DNA of 64,000 nucleotides, from NCBI RefSeq assembly GCF_900187365.1, contig NZ_FYDG01000001.1, forward strand, positions 558,001-622,000, read 5' to 3'. A program made the translations under genes and the position numbers. The stretch is from Rhodoblastus acidophilus (GTDB lineage: Bacteria > Pseudomonadota > Alphaproteobacteria > Rhizobiales > Beijerinckiaceae). Positions 46,248 through 56,900 of this stretch are shown here, piece by piece (the stretch's first letter is position 1; every line of letters begins with the position of its first letter). Under the pieces are notes generated by a model. That model had not been told where the DNA came from and searched no databases. It saw only the letters and a list, made by a program, of their open reading frames with translations.

Positions 46248-47672
46248 TTACCTTGTCGGCGCCGACCCGCGCCGGGGCAGCAGAATCGTCACCCGCAGGC
46301 CTCCCGAATCGCCGTCGCCCAGCCGGATTGACCCGCCCTGCGCGAGCACGGCGTCGCGGGCGATGGTCAGGCCGAGGCCGGAGCCGGAATGGGTTTCTCC
46401 CGTCTCCAGCCGACGGAACGGAGCGAAAACCTCCTCGCGCAGGTCCGCCGGGACGCCCGGACCGCGATCGGCGATCTCGATCCGCGCGGCGTCGCCGAGA
46501 TCCGCAAGGGTCACTTCGGCTTGTTCGCCGAATTTGCAGGCGTTCTCGATCACATTGGCCAAAGCCCGCTTGAGGGCGAGGGACTGCGCGTCGAGAATGC
46601 AATGGTCGGGGCCATGATAGACGGCGTGGCCGCCGTGGTCGGCGATGTCGTCGCACAGGCTTTGCGCGAGCACGGCGATGTCCGTGGCGCGCCTCGGCTC
46701 GTCGTCGGCGTCCTCGCGAGCGAAGCGCAGCGTGGCTTCGACGAGTTGGCGCATTTCCTCGATTTCAGCGATCAGTTCGCGGCGCTGGGCCGGGTCCGGG
46801 ATCTCGCGGGCCGCGAGCCTCATGCGGGTCAGCGGCGTGCGCAAATCATGCGACAGCGCCGCCAGCATGAGCCGGCGCTCGTCCAGAAAAGCCGCGATCC
46901 GATCCTGCATGCGATTGAGCGCTTCGCCAACGGCCGTCACTTCATGGCTGCCGCCGAGCGGGGCGCGCACATGGCCGCGATCTCGCCCGATCAGCTCCGC
47001 CGTTTCGGCAAGCGCGCGCAAGGGCCGCGTCTCGCGCCCGGCGAAAATCTGGGCGAGGACGAAAACGGCCAGAAGGCTCGCCAGCAGCGACATGAGCGGA
47101 AAGGCGCGGACGAATCCGGGTTCGCGGGCGTCGCCAACAATGAGCCACGCGCCCGAGCTTTCCCGCAGCGCGAATTCGAGCGGGCCGAAATAGCCGACGT
47201 CCGGGCTGGTCTCGTCGAGCGCGGCGCCCTCCGGGCTGGCGAATCCGGGCGGCGGCCCCGGCGGCCCCAGGCCGAACAGGGCGAACCAGCCGAAAGGAAA
47301 CGGAACGTCGGCGGCGTCCCGGATTTCGACGATCTCCGGCGCCCGCGCCTTCAGCGTCGCCGCGAGCGCCCTGAGGTCGTCGGGCGCGCGGCCGTCGATG
47401 GCGCGCCCGCCGTCGAACCGCTCGACGCGGCGAAGCGTGATCAGCCGCGCCGCCCCCGGATCGGCGACCGCCACCGGGCCGGGCGGGGCCGCAAAGGCGC
47501 GCGGCGCCTCGGCGGCGAGGATTTTGGCGATCACGCGCGCGCTGTACGGGCGCGGGCCGGGCCGCGGCGCGAAACGGAAGGCGAGCAGGTTCAGGCTCTG
47601 AATCGCCAGCAAGGCCAGGATGATGGTGACAGCGATGCGAAAGCCCATGCGCCGCCAGGGAGGGACCAGCAT
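46248..47672 (-). CDS. EnvZ-type sensor histidine kinase
   Basis: 474-residue inner-membrane kinase. ATG 47672 overlaps the TGA of the response regulator gene (TGATG), so the pair is coupled. Two membrane helices (about residues 10-30 and 185-205) enclose a periplasmic domain of about 150 residues containing a Gly/Pro-rich loop (FGLGPPGPPPG). HAMP follows, then HisKA with H275 in ALSHDLRTPLTRMRLA, and HATPase_c with NVIENACKFG, DRGPGVPADLREEVFAPF and GSGLGLTIARD. The Gly/Pro-rich sensor domain does not suggest a ligand. Order regulator-then-kinase is typical of OmpR/EnvZ-like pairs. Confidence 0.9.
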   Translation of the reverse strand: MLVPPWRRMGFRIAVTIILALLAIQSLNLLAFRFAPRPGPRPYSARVIAKILAAEAPRAFAAPPGPVAVADPGAARLITLRRVERFDGGRAIDGRAPDDLRALAATLKARAPEIVEIRDAADVPFPFGWFALFGLGPPGPPPGFASPEGAALDETSPDVGYFGPLEFALRESSGAWLIVGDAREPGFVRAFPLMSLLASLLAVFVLAQIFAGRETRPLRALAETAELIGRDRGHVRAPLGGSHEVTAVGEALNRMQDRIAAFLDERRLMLAALSHDLRTPLTRMRLAAREIPDPAQRRELIAEIEEMRQLVEATLRFAREDADDEPRRATDIAVLAQSLCDDIADHGGHAVYHGPDHCILDAQSLALKRALANVIENACKFGEQAEVTLADLGDAARIEIADRGPGVPADLREEVFAPFRRLETGETHSGSGLGLTIARDAVLAQGGSIRLGDGDSGGLRVTILLPRRGSAPTR

Positions 47673-48379
47673 CAGACAAGAACCTCCGTCGGCGCCGCGA
47701 ACATGTAGCCGTCGCCGCGCACCGTTTTGATGAAGCGCGGCGCCAGCGGATCGCTTTCGATTTTTCGCCGGATCCGAGAAATCAGCACGTCGACGCCCCG
47801 GTTGAACGGCGCGGCGACGCGCCCGCGCGCCTGCAGCAAATGCTCTCGCTGGAGAACCGTCTGCGGATGTTCGACGAACACCTGCAAAATGTCGAACTCC
47901 GCCGTGCTCAGCTCCACGCGCACCCGGTTCGGCGTCCATAACTCGCGGCGAAGGCAGTCAAAACGCCAGCCTTCGAAACCGTAGATCTCCGCGGGACGCG
48001 CCTGCGAAGGCAAGGCGCGCGCCCGGCGCAGCACCGCCTTGATTCGCGCCAGAAGCTCCGCCGGATCGAAGGGTTTCACCACATAATCGTCCGCGCCCGC
48101 GGAAAATCCCGCCAGCTTGTCGGCCGCCGCGTCGCGGGCGGTCAGAAGGATGACCGGAGGACCCGCCTCAGGCAGGCTCTGGCACAGCACATAGCCATTG
48201 TCGCCGGGAAGCATGACGTCAAGCAAGATGAGATCGACGCGCGCGGTATCGAGAACGCGCCTCATCTCCGAGCCATTGACGGCCTCGCTGACGCGCATGT
48301 CGTTCTCGCTCAACAGGCGGGCGAGGCCGCGACGGATCAATTTATCGTCTTCGACGATGAGAACGTGAGTCTGCGCCAT
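47672..48379 (-). CDS. OmpR-family response regulator
   Basis: 235-residue DNA-binding response regulator. The receiver domain has the acidic pair in VEDDK, phospho-acceptor D54 in LILLDVMLPGDNGY and the switch lysine in DDYVVKPFDPAELLARI. The C-terminal winged helix (about 135-230) has RVELSTAEFDILQVFVEHPQTVLQREHLL, the RGVDVLISRIRRKIE recognition helix and IKTVRGDGYMF. It is read first in a two-gene operon with the kinase downstream. Divergent from the chemoreceptor gene at 48727 across a spacer of 347 bp; the two could share control. Confidence 0.93.
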   Translation of the reverse strand: MAQTHVLIVEDDKLIRRGLARLLSENDMRVSEAVNGSEMRRVLDTARVDLILLDVMLPGDNGYVLCQSLPEAGPPVILLTARDAAADKLAGFSAGADDYVVKPFDPAELLARIKAVLRRARALPSQARPAEIYGFEGWRFDCLRRELWTPNRVRVELSTAEFDILQVFVEHPQTVLQREHLLQARGRVAAPFNRGVDVLISRIRRKIESDPLAPRFIKTVRGDGYMFAAPTEVLV

Positions 48380-48726
48380 GGCGACACGAAGGAATGCCCA
48401 AGCCAGCTTCTTCGCCCGCGAGGCCTATGTCAAACATGCGCGGCTGGTTAAGGCGGCGGGAGCAGCGATGCGGCGCCGACGGCCGTCTGCGCGAACCTTG
48501 TCCGCGTCGCCGATCCCTTGGAATTTTCGCGATCGGACCGCTACGGATCGGGCGGGCGGAATCGCCGCGAATTTAGCGCTGGATTACAAAGCCATAATAT
48601 TAACGATCTGCCGAATACAACCTTAGCGTGCTTTATTATGGCGCTACAATCGCAAGGCGCGAAATGGCGCTGCATGGGCCAATTCTCTATCGAGCGAACT
48701 CGCCGCTGATGAACGAGGAAACGGGT
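48380..48726. other. 347-bp divergent intergenic region
   Basis: Lies between the OmpR-type regulator (minus) and the chemoreceptor (plus). No gene is supported here. The right half (about 48580-48660) is AT-rich and contains TACAAT at 48645-48650, a plausible -10 for the chemoreceptor, with only a poor -35. Confidence 0.45.
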
Positions 48727-50424
48727 ATGTCATACACGAATTGGCCAATTGTCTGGAAGGTTGTGAGCCTCCTCCTCATCCTCGGCGGCGTCAGCCTCGG
48801 CGCCGCCTATTACGCGACGTCGCAGTTCTCGGCGATCGACGCCGCCGTCACCGCAATCATCAACGGACCGGCGGCGGGGAGCACCCATGGCGCACGCACC
48901 GGGCGCTTCATCCTCACCGCCGAGACGGCGATCTATCAGGACATTCTGTCGACGACGGATGAGGGGAGCCGGCAGGCCGCCGCCCTGCTCAAGGAGGCGG
49001 TCGTCGGCTTCGACGAAGAAACCGCAGCCCAGCGCCAGCGCGTACCCGCTTTCACCGACGCCATTGACGCCGGCGTGCGCAAGTTTCATGCGGCGCTCGA
49101 CGGGCCGTGCGCCGCGACCCTCCGCATCGCCAAGGCCGACGCCGGCCCCGCAGCCATAGCCAAGGCCGCGGCGATGATGGAGAAGGCGTGCAAGCCCGGC
49201 TTCAACGAGGTGCTGAAAGACCTGGTCGTCGTCAACAAGGGGATCATCAGCGAAACCGAGCGGAGATCCGCGGAAGCGGACGCCATTGTGTCGTCCAGCG
49301 CCCGGCTGACGCTTGGCAGCATCGCCGGGGCGATCGTCCTTGTCATCGCCCTGGCGGTTTACCTGGCGCGCAACGCCATTGTCGCGCCGATCCAGGCGAC
49401 CATGGCGGGAATGACCGCGCTCGGCCAGGGACAATTGGGCATAGCGGTGACGGGCGGAGATCGCGGCGACGAAATCGGCGCAATGGCGCGACAGCTCGAA
49501 GTGCTGCGCGCACAGCTTCAAACGGCGGAGAACACACGTCTGGCGATCGTCGGCCGCGAACAGGCGGAACGCGCGCTGCTGGCCCGTCGCGCGAAACTGT
49601 CACAGGATTTCATCGGCCGCATGCAGGGGATCGCCGGCGGCTTCGCCAAATCCTCCGGCGAGGTCGCGGAATCGGCCCATAGCCTTTCGGCGGCGGCGGA
49701 AGAAACCTCGCGTCAGGCCGAGGCGGTCTCCGGCGCGGCCCAACAAGCCGCCGCCAATGTCCAGACCGTCGCTTCGGCGTCGGAGGAACTGACCGCCTCG
49801 GTGCGCGAAATCACCCTGCAGGTCAACCAGTCGGCCAAGGTCGCCGACACCGCCTTCCATGAGGCGCAAGCCTCCAACGTCCGCATCGCCGCGCTGGCCG
49901 ACGCGGCTTCGACCATTGGCGACGTCATCAATCTGATCAGGGGCATCGCCGACCAGACCAATCTGCTCTCGCTCAACGCGACCATCGAGGCGGCCCGCGC
50001 CGGCGAGGCCGGCAAGGGCTTCGCCGTGGTCGCCACGGAGGTGAAGATGTTGGCGAGCGAAACGGCGAAGGCGACCGCCGACATCGCCGCCAGGGTTTCC
50101 GAGATCCAGTCGGCGACCAATGACACGGTGAAGTCGATGAACGAGATCAGCGCGGTCATCACCAACATCAAGGAAACCACCACAGCCATCGCCACCGCCG
50201 TCGAACAGCAGGGGGCCGCCACCATCGAAATTTCGCGCAATTGCCAAGAGGCGGCGACGGGAACCGTCCAGGTCACCGACAATATCGCCGGCGTGGGACA
50301 GGCGGCGGAGATGACCGGCTCCGCCTCGGTTCAACTCATGACGCTGTCCAATGGCCTGTCCAATCAGGCCGTCGATCTCCGCCAGGCCGTCGAAGGGTTC
50401 GTCAAGGACTTCGCCGCCGCGTAA
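48727..50424 (+). CDS. Methyl-accepting chemotaxis protein with periplasmic four-helix sensor
   Basis: 565-residue transmembrane receptor that controls CheA. ATG 48727 has GAGGAAA upstream and starts [13 protein letters not shown]; in-frame codons upstream are less likely. TM1 at about 10-28, a periplasmic helical-bundle domain of about 170 residues with two cysteines (GPCAATL, KACKPGF), TM2 near 195-215, HAMP ([28 protein letters not shown]), then the cytoplasmic coiled coil with the conserved hairpin tip [33 protein letters not shown]. No C-terminal CheR/CheB-tethering pentapeptide. No che cluster is nearby, so it feeds a distant array. Confidence 0.9.
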   Translation: MSYTNWPIVWKVVSLLLILGGVSLGAAYYATSQFSAIDAAVTAIINGPAAGSTHGARTGRFILTAETAIYQDILSTTDEGSRQAAALLKEAVVGFDEETAAQRQRVPAFTDAIDAGVRKFHAALDGPCAATLRIAKADAGPAAIAKAAAMMEKACKPGFNEVLKDLVVVNKGIISETERRSAEADAIVSSSARLTLGSIAGAIVLVIALAVYLARNAIVAPIQATMAGMTALGQGQLGIAVTGGDRGDEIGAMARQLEVLRAQLQTAENTRLAIVGREQAERALLARRAKLSQDFIGRMQGIAGGFAKSSGEVAESAHSLSAAAEETSRQAEAVSGAAQQAAANVQTVASASEELTASVREITLQVNQSAKVADTAFHEAQASNVRIAALADAASTIGDVINLIRGIADQTNLLSLNATIEAARAGEAGKGFAVVATEVKMLASETAKATADIAARVSEIQSATNDTVKSMNEISAVITNIKETTTAIATAVEQQGAATIEISRNCQEAATGTVQVTDNIAGVGQAAEMTGSASVQLMTLSNGLSNQAVDLRQAVEGFVKDFAAA

Positions 50425-50643
50425 CGGAGAGCGAACCGGGACGCCATCGGTCCTGTCCGGGGTTTGGCAAACAGCCGGCGGGGCATGTCGGGATCGGAGA
50501 GCCGGCGCCAAATTTGAGCCGTCCAAGGGCGCGCCCTGCGATCCCGGCGGTGACCGTCATCTGGTCTTACGGCATCGTCCCTGCGGCGTTTTCGCGGAAG
50601 ATCTCGTCGTGCAGGACCTATCGGCCGAGCGGGGCGGCGCATG

Positions 50644-52581
50644 TCATCGCGCCGCGCCGTCCGACTCGGAGCGGCGATCGCCCTCCAGCAATGACTGGAC
50701 GGTATGGAGGAGATCGTCGGCTTCGACCGGCTTGTGCAGCGTAATGAAGCCGCTGGCGGAGATTTCCGCGAGGCGCTCTTTCGCCGTGTCGCCGGTGACC
50801 AGCACGGTGGGAAATGAACGTCCGGCCCGGCGCGCGATTTCCGTTGCGGTGGCGTTGCCGGTCATGCCGGAGCCAAGGCGATGGTCGGCGATGATGGCGT
50901 CGAACCTCCAATGCGCCTGCGCGGCGCCTTCGAGGGCTTCCTCGCCGCTGGCGGCGCTGAGCGTCTCGTAGCCCCCATCCTCCAGCATCATCTCATAAGC
51001 CTTGCGAATCAAGGTGTTGTCCTCGATGACCAGAATACGGCCGGCGGCGGCTTCCAACGCCGGCGTCGCCGCCTCGGCTGGCGCCGCCGTCCCGTCAAGC
51101 GGCAGCATCAGCGAAAAGCGCGTGCCGTGACCGAGCCTCGACGCCACTTCCACCGGAGCGCCGAGGAGGTGGGCAAGGCGCGAGACGATGGCGAGGCCCA
51201 GCCCCAGGCCGCGGCTGGCGTCGCGCGCGGGATTATGGAGCTGGCGGAACTCCTCGAATATTTCCGCCTGCTTGTCGGCGGGAATGCCGATGCCGGTGTC
51301 GATCAGGTCGAGCCGCGCCTTGTCGCCACGCCGGCGCAGCCCGATCAGAATTCCGCCTTTTTCCGTGTAGCGCAGCGCGTTCTCGATGAGGTTGCGTAAG
51401 ATCCGGTCCATCAAATTTGCATCGGTCCGCGCCCATAGCGCCGACGTAACGTGGCGCAATGACAGGCCTTGCGCCATTGCGCGGGGCGCATATTCCTTCG
51501 CCAGTCGCTCGATGATTTCGCCGAGGTTCACGCTCGCGATGTCCGGCGCCACCACGCCGGCGTCGAGTTTTGAAATGTCGAGGATGCCGGTCAGCAGGCT
51601 GTTGAGGCTGTCCACGGCCGATTTGGCCATATCGACGGCGTCGGCGGTCTTCGGCTTGTCCTTGACCTGCCCTTTGATGAGGCTGAGCAGCAAGGTCAGC
51701 GACTGCACCGGCTGGCGCAGATCGTGGCTGGCGGCGGCGAGGAATTTCGACTTGGCGACATTGGCGCGCTCGGCCTCGGCCTTGGCGAGGTCAAGCGCCT
51801 CCTCGGCCCGTTTCAACCGGGTGATGTCGAGGAACGCGCCGACGGCGCCGGAAACCTCGCCACGGTCGTTGAGCAGAGGCGTGGCCCTGGCGAAGGCCGT
51901 GAGCCTTGCGCCGTCCGCGCGCCGCACATCCAGGATCTGACCGTCGACGGTTTCCCCACGCAGCGCCCGCTGCATCGGCAGTTCGCGCGCGGGCAGCTCG
52001 CGCTCGCCACGAAACAGCCGATAGGCGGCGGGCCTTTGGGCCGCCTTGGAAAACTCGCCCTTCGACGAAACCCCGAACATCTCCTCCAGCGCGCGATTGC
52101 CCTCGATATGGGCGCCCGTCGGATCGAGCGCGATGGAAACGCCGAGCGGCGCCGTATCCAGGATCGCCTGCAATTCCGCCGCGCGCAGCCGTTCGCGGCG
52201 TTCGGCGCATTTGCGTTCGCTGATGTCGCGGCTCTCCGTGGCCAGGCCGACCGTCTCCCCGTCGGCATCCACCAGAACAAAGACATCGTAGTTCATCCAG
52301 ATGGCTTCGCCAGTCTTGAAATGGCGGAAGCGGATTTCGGTTTCCGCCCGCCCTTCCCTGAGCACCCGTGGCAAGAAATCGTTCAGGATGAAATCCTGGT
52401 CTTCCGGGAAGAAGAACGCCTGCACCGGCGTCTTGCTGAACTGCTGGAAATCGTCGATGCCGATCAGGCTGCGCCCGGCGGCGTTCACATAGAACGGTAT
52501 GAAATTGATGTCGCGCATGCTGATGAACGACGGGCTATTGTCCGCCAGCAATCGAAAAAACGACGCATTCCTGTTCTGCAT
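50644..52581 (-). CDS. Soluble hybrid histidine kinase (PAS-PAS-HisKA-HATPase-REC)
   Basis: 645 residues with no membrane segment. ATG 52581 begins MQNRNASFFRLLADNSPSF; an in-frame TTG at 52620 would add 13 residues. PAS1 (about 5-125) is followed by PAS2 (about 130-255), with DVFVLVDADGETVGLATESRDISERK at the junction. HisKA has H286 in AASHDLRQPVQSLTLLLSL. HATPase_c has NLIENALRYTEKGG and DTGIGIPADKQAEIFEEFRQL. A C-terminal receiver has acceptor D566 in AIIADHRLGSGMTG. Kinases of this HDLRQPVQ type often use their own receiver as phosphate relay or sink. Partner and signal are unknown. Confidence 0.88.
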   Translation of the reverse strand: MQNRNASFFRLLADNSPSFISMRDINFIPFYVNAAGRSLIGIDDFQQFSKTPVQAFFFPEDQDFILNDFLPRVLREGRAETEIRFRHFKTGEAIWMNYDVFVLVDADGETVGLATESRDISERKCAERRERLRAAELQAILDTAPLGVSIALDPTGAHIEGNRALEEMFGVSSKGEFSKAAQRPAAYRLFRGERELPARELPMQRALRGETVDGQILDVRRADGARLTAFARATPLLNDRGEVSGAVGAFLDITRLKRAEEALDLAKAEAERANVAKSKFLAAASHDLRQPVQSLTLLLSLIKGQVKDKPKTADAVDMAKSAVDSLNSLLTGILDISKLDAGVVAPDIASVNLGEIIERLAKEYAPRAMAQGLSLRHVTSALWARTDANLMDRILRNLIENALRYTEKGGILIGLRRRGDKARLDLIDTGIGIPADKQAEIFEEFRQLHNPARDASRGLGLGLAIVSRLAHLLGAPVEVASRLGHGTRFSLMLPLDGTAAPAEAATPALEAAAGRILVIEDNTLIRKAYEMMLEDGGYETLSAASGEEALEGAAQAHWRFDAIIADHRLGSGMTGNATATEIARRAGRSFPTVLVTGDTAKERLAEISASGFITLHKPVEADDLLHTVQSLLEGDRRSESDGAAR

Positions 52582-53125
52582 AATCGTCGCGCTTCCGAGT
52601 ATTGCTTCGGCTATAGCCAAGCTTTAGCCAGAAACGTTGCACTGCTCGACGTTATCCAACATTTGGCCTCACGCAAAGGATCTGTTTGCGCCCGACGTCC
52701 ATCGGCGGTTCATGTCGCCGCCATAGGCTGTGATTGACCGCGCTTTCTTCCGCTTTCATTGACGAAGCACGATCATTGGGCTGATCGACATCAATCCAAG
52801 GAGCAAGTACGCCCGGCCGGGAGCGTCGGCGGATGTCTCTCCATCGGGACAATGCGGGACGGTCGCGAAAGACGGGAACGTCGGGATTTCAGCCGGTCAG
52901 CGCCGAAACGCCGCGAACGCTGCGGAAATTCAGCCAGGCTCAAGGCGTTGCCCACACGTTCGGCGGGAAGCGGAAGTACATAGGCGGTATCGCTAATGGC
53001 GAACACTGGCGGTAAAGTGGTCGTTCCCGGCGAACGTAGCGTTCGAAAATGACTCCGTTCAGGGTGAAAGCTATCGCTCGTAAGCTTAAAAAAGGCTCAG
53101 GGAGATTGGCAGCGTAAGGAAGCGC
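52582..53125. other. 544-bp intergenic region without a recognisable gene
   Basis: Between the hybrid kinase (minus) and the acetyltransferase (plus). Short frames exist on both strands but none looks like a protein. Close to the acetyltransferase, repeated CGTTC/GAACG half-sites occur between 53020 and 53080, including a perfect CGAACG-TAG-CGTTCG inverted repeat at 53031-53045, which could be an operator. GC is somewhat lower than in neighbouring coding DNA. Confidence 0.5.
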
Positions 53126-53722
53126 ATGAGAATTTCCACGGAAACCCGGGCTCTGATGCTCTCAGGAGCAATGTACGATGATTTGACCCTTGAGTTGGTC
53201 GAAGCGCGGGCTCAGGCGGTTCACCTGTCGAACGCTTTCAACGCCACTTGGGGGCAGCCTCAGGAGGTGCGCGACGACGCCCTGAGGCATCTCGTGCGGA
53301 GCGTCGGAACCGGTTCGACGTTCGAGCCGGTGCTGCGTGTGGAGTTTGGAGAGAACATCACCATCGGGCGCAACTTTTTCGCCAACTTCGACTGCGTCAT
53401 TCTCGACGCGGCCGAGGTGACCATTGGCGACTTCGTGCTCTTTGGGCCGCGCGTGGGCATTTATACGGCGAACCACGCCATTGATCCAGGGGAACGGGCC
53501 GCAGGCGGATGCATCGCAAGGCCCGTTGCCATAGGTGATCGCTGTTGGATTGGGGGCGGGGTTCAAATCATGGGTGGCGTCACCATTGGAAACGGCGCGA
53601 TCGTGGGAGCTGGTTCAGTCGTGACCAAAAGCGTCCCGGCCAACGTGGTTGCTGGAGGGGTTCCAGCACGTGTGATCCGCCCGATTACGGAAGCGGATCG
53701 CACGGGCTTCAAGACGGCGTAG
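53126..53722 (+). CDS. Hexapeptide-repeat acetyltransferase (Maa/NodL-like)
   Basis: 198-residue left-handed beta-helix acyltransferase using acetyl-CoA. The N-terminal Mac domain (LMLSGAMYDDLTLELVEARAQAVHLSNAFNA) and the repeats ENITIGRNFFANFDCVILDAAEVTIGDFVLFGPRVGIYTANHAIDP match maltose or nodulation-sugar O-acetyltransferases; the catalytic histidine is in TANHAID. The coil ends with GGVTIGNGAIVGAGSVVTKSVPANVVAGGVPARVIR. ATG 53126 follows AAGGAAG. Codon use is less GC-biased than in neighbouring genes and it stands alone between two signalling genes on the other strand, so recent acquisition is possible. Acceptor sugar unknown. Confidence 0.9.
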   Translation: MRISTETRALMLSGAMYDDLTLELVEARAQAVHLSNAFNATWGQPQEVRDDALRHLVRSVGTGSTFEPVLRVEFGENITIGRNFFANFDCVILDAAEVTIGDFVLFGPRVGIYTANHAIDPGERAAGGCIARPVAIGDRCWIGGGVQIMGGVTIGNGAIVGAGSVVTKSVPANVVAGGVPARVIRPITEADRTGFKTA

Positions 53723-53907
53723 CCGCGCTCGATGACCGCTTATGTCTCGGCATGAAACGTTCGGAGCGAGCACGGGAAGGTCTCATCCGAGCGGCAATCG
53801 GTCTCATCGGGCGACCGCCTGTCCCAAAATCCTTACCGGCCGAGAAACGCGAAGCCCGGCGGCGCGCCCAAAGCCCCGAACCGCTGCGGCGAAAGCCGGA
53901 AGACGCC

Positions 53908-56900
53908 CTACCCCGCCGCCCGGACTTCGTCCCCAAGCCCCAACCGCTCCAGCAACTCCGCCTCCCACAGCGGTTTTGCGAACAGATAGCCCTGGGCCAG
54001 CGCGCAGCCGCTCGCGGCGAGGAAATCCGCCTGTTCCTCCGTTTCCACGCCTTCCGCCAGCGCCGTCACCTTCAACGAATGCGCCAGCCGGATGATCGCG
54101 ACCGAGATTTCCATGCTGGCGGGATCGCGCGGGATGTCCTCGACAAAGGCCCGGTCGAGCTTGAGCTTGTCGATCGGGAACCGTTTCAGGTGGAACAGCG
54201 AGGAATGGCCCGCGCCGAAGTCGTCAATGGCCAACCGCACGCCGAGTTCCTTCAACGCGCGCAATTTCGCCTCGATCTCGCCATGCGGATCGGCCAGGGC
54301 GCTTTCGGTGATCTCGACTTCGAGCTTTTGCGGCGGCAAGCCGGTTTCCGCGAGAATCGCCGCGAGGCGCTCCTGCATGTTGACCCTGCTGAGCTGCACC
54401 GGCGAGAGATTGACCGCCAGCAGGCGAAGATCCGCCCCCGCGTCCAGCCAGCTTTTCATCCGGCCGCAGGCCTCGCGCAACACCCATTCGCCCAGAGGCA
54501 CGATCAAGCCGGTTTGCTCCGCCAGCGGAATGAACTGGTCCGGCGGGATGAGGCCCTGCGGCGAGCGCCAGCGCACCAGCGCCTCCACGCCGACGATGGC
54601 GCGGTCCTTCAGCGAAACCAGCGGCTGATATTGCAGCACGAATTCGCCGCGCTCCAGTCCGCGCCGCAGCCCGGCCTCCATATCGAGCCGGGCGCTGGCC
54701 TGCACGGTGACGGCCTCGGAATAGAAACACAGGGCGCCGCCGCCGCTCCGCTTGACCAGATAAAGCGCGGAATCCGCCCGCTGGATCAACTCGTCCGCCT
54801 CGGCGCCCGGATCGTCCTGCGCGTCGCCGGGGAACAGCGCCACGCCGACGCTCAGGCCCACGCAGGCTTCGCGCTCCTGGCCGAGGGCGAAGGGCGCCGC
54901 CGTCGCCGCGATCAGGCGCTGGCCGATGGCCGCCGCCTCGCCCGCGTCCCGCAGATCCTCCAGCACGGCCACGAATTCGTCGCCGCCGAGCCGCGCCAGC
55001 GTGTCCTGCGGCCGCAGCTGTCGCTTCAAGCGGTCGGCGATCAGCGTCAGCAGGCGATCGCCGGCCAGATGGCCGAGACTGTCGTTGACCGTCTTGAAGC
55101 GGTCGAGATCGAGCACCAGCACGGCGCCCATCGCGGCCTCCCGCCCGGCCCGCCGCCGCGCCCGCGCGACCGCCTGCGCCAGCCGCAGGCTGAGCAGCGT
55201 GCGGTTGGGCAGCGTGGTCAGCGGATCGTGATGCGCCAGGAATTTCAGCCGCTCCTCGGATTCCTTGATCCGGGAAATATCGGTGAACAGCCCGACGTAA
55301 TGGGTGATCGCGCCGGCGGCGTCGCGCACGACGGAGATCGTCAGCCATTCCGGATAGTCCGTCCCGTCCTTGCGCCGGTTCCAGATCTCGCCGCGCCAGA
55401 CGCCGGTCTCGTCGATGGCCCGCCAGACGCTGCGGTAAAATTCGGCGTCATGACGATCAGACTTCAGCTTGCGCGGGTTCTGGCCGCGCACCTCCGCCTC
55501 GCTGTAGCCGGTGATTTCCTCAAAGGCCGGATTGACCATGATGATGTTGCGCGCGGCGTCGGTGACGACGACGCCCTCGTGCGTGCTGACGAAAACCGCG
55601 CGCGCCAGCCGGGCGTCGGCCTCATGCTCCCTGCGCTGGGTGATGTCGGTATCGGCGCCGACCACGCGCTCCAGCCGGCCGGACGCGTCGAAAGCCGGCA
55701 GGCCGCGCGACAGGATGTCGATCCAGCGCCCGTCGCGGTGGCGCATGCGCGTCTCGAATTCGAACGACTTTCGCTCGCCCGACAGGATCTCGCGAAACTG
55801 CAGGCGGAACAGCTCCAGCCCCTTGTCCTCGACTACGCGGCGCCAGGCGGTCGCGCTGGATTCGATCTCGTCGTCGGCATAGCCGAGCATCGCCTTCCAG
55901 CCGGGGGAAAAATAGGCTTTGTCCGTGTCCGGGCGCCATTCCCAAACACCCTCGCGCGCGCTTTCCAGCGCCATGCGGAACCGCTCCTCGCTCTGGGCGA
56001 GGGCGACCTGCATCGCCTTGCGCTGCGTGATGTCCTTGATGACGATCATGAGGTAATCGGGCTCGCCGTCGTCGCCGGGCGCGAGGCTGGCCGAGACCGC
56101 CGCGTCGAACCAGGAGCCGTCCTTGCGGCGGTAGCGGCGCTCGGCGAAATATTCGCGCTGCGCGCCGCTGCGCAAGGCGGCGAGATTGTCGCGCAGTTCG
56201 GCCTGGCACTCCGGCGCCGCCAGCGACCGTATGTTGTAGGCGAGCAACTCGTCCCTGGGATAACCGAAGATCTCCGCGGCGCGCTGGTTGATGCGGACGA
56301 TGCCGCCATCGAGAGCGCCGTGGATCAAGCCGACGGCGGCCTGTTCGAACGTGACCTGGAAGCGTCGCTGCATCTGGCGCTCGGCGCGGGCGCGGGAGAG
56401 CTGCTGGCCTTGCAGCGCGAAGCCGGCGATGACCCAGACGGCGACGACGGCCAGCGTCGCCGACAGGCCGACGACGCGCGCATAATGGCTTTTATCCGCC
56501 AGAACCTCGCTTTCGTCGAGGCTCGCGACCAGCTCCCAGCCGGCGCCCGGCGTGCGGGCGCCGGCGGCGAACACCGGCGTTCCCATGGGATCGACGCCGC
56601 GCATGGCCTCGGCCTCGCCGCGCATGAAATGCGCAACTGGCGCCTCGGACGCGGCCGCGTCGAGGCGCAGGCGCAGCGCCGCGTCGGGCTGGCGCGGCAG
56701 GCCGCTGAGGAACAGCACGTCGCCGCCGTCGCGCCGCGCCAGAAAGGCGGAGCCGGTCGCGCTCGGCAGCGGCCACGCCTGCACGATGGGAAATAGATGG
56801 TCGCTCGCCGCCAGTTCGGCGTAAAGCGCCAGACGCCGCGATCCCGTCGAGGCCCCCGGCGGCAGGGGCGCGATGAAACCGAAGCGCGGCCCCACCACGC

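Noticed and set aside
52582-53125. Intergenic region considered as an insertion-sequence remnant
   Set aside because: No transposase-like residues in any frame and no terminal inverted repeats or target duplication found.
53545-56796. Plus-strand open frame of over 1000 codons opposite the GGDEF-EAL gene
   Set aside because: It is antisense to a protein with intact PAS, GGDEF and EAL motifs; its translation is Arg/Gln/His-rich low-complexity text typical of the complement of GC-rich coding DNA.
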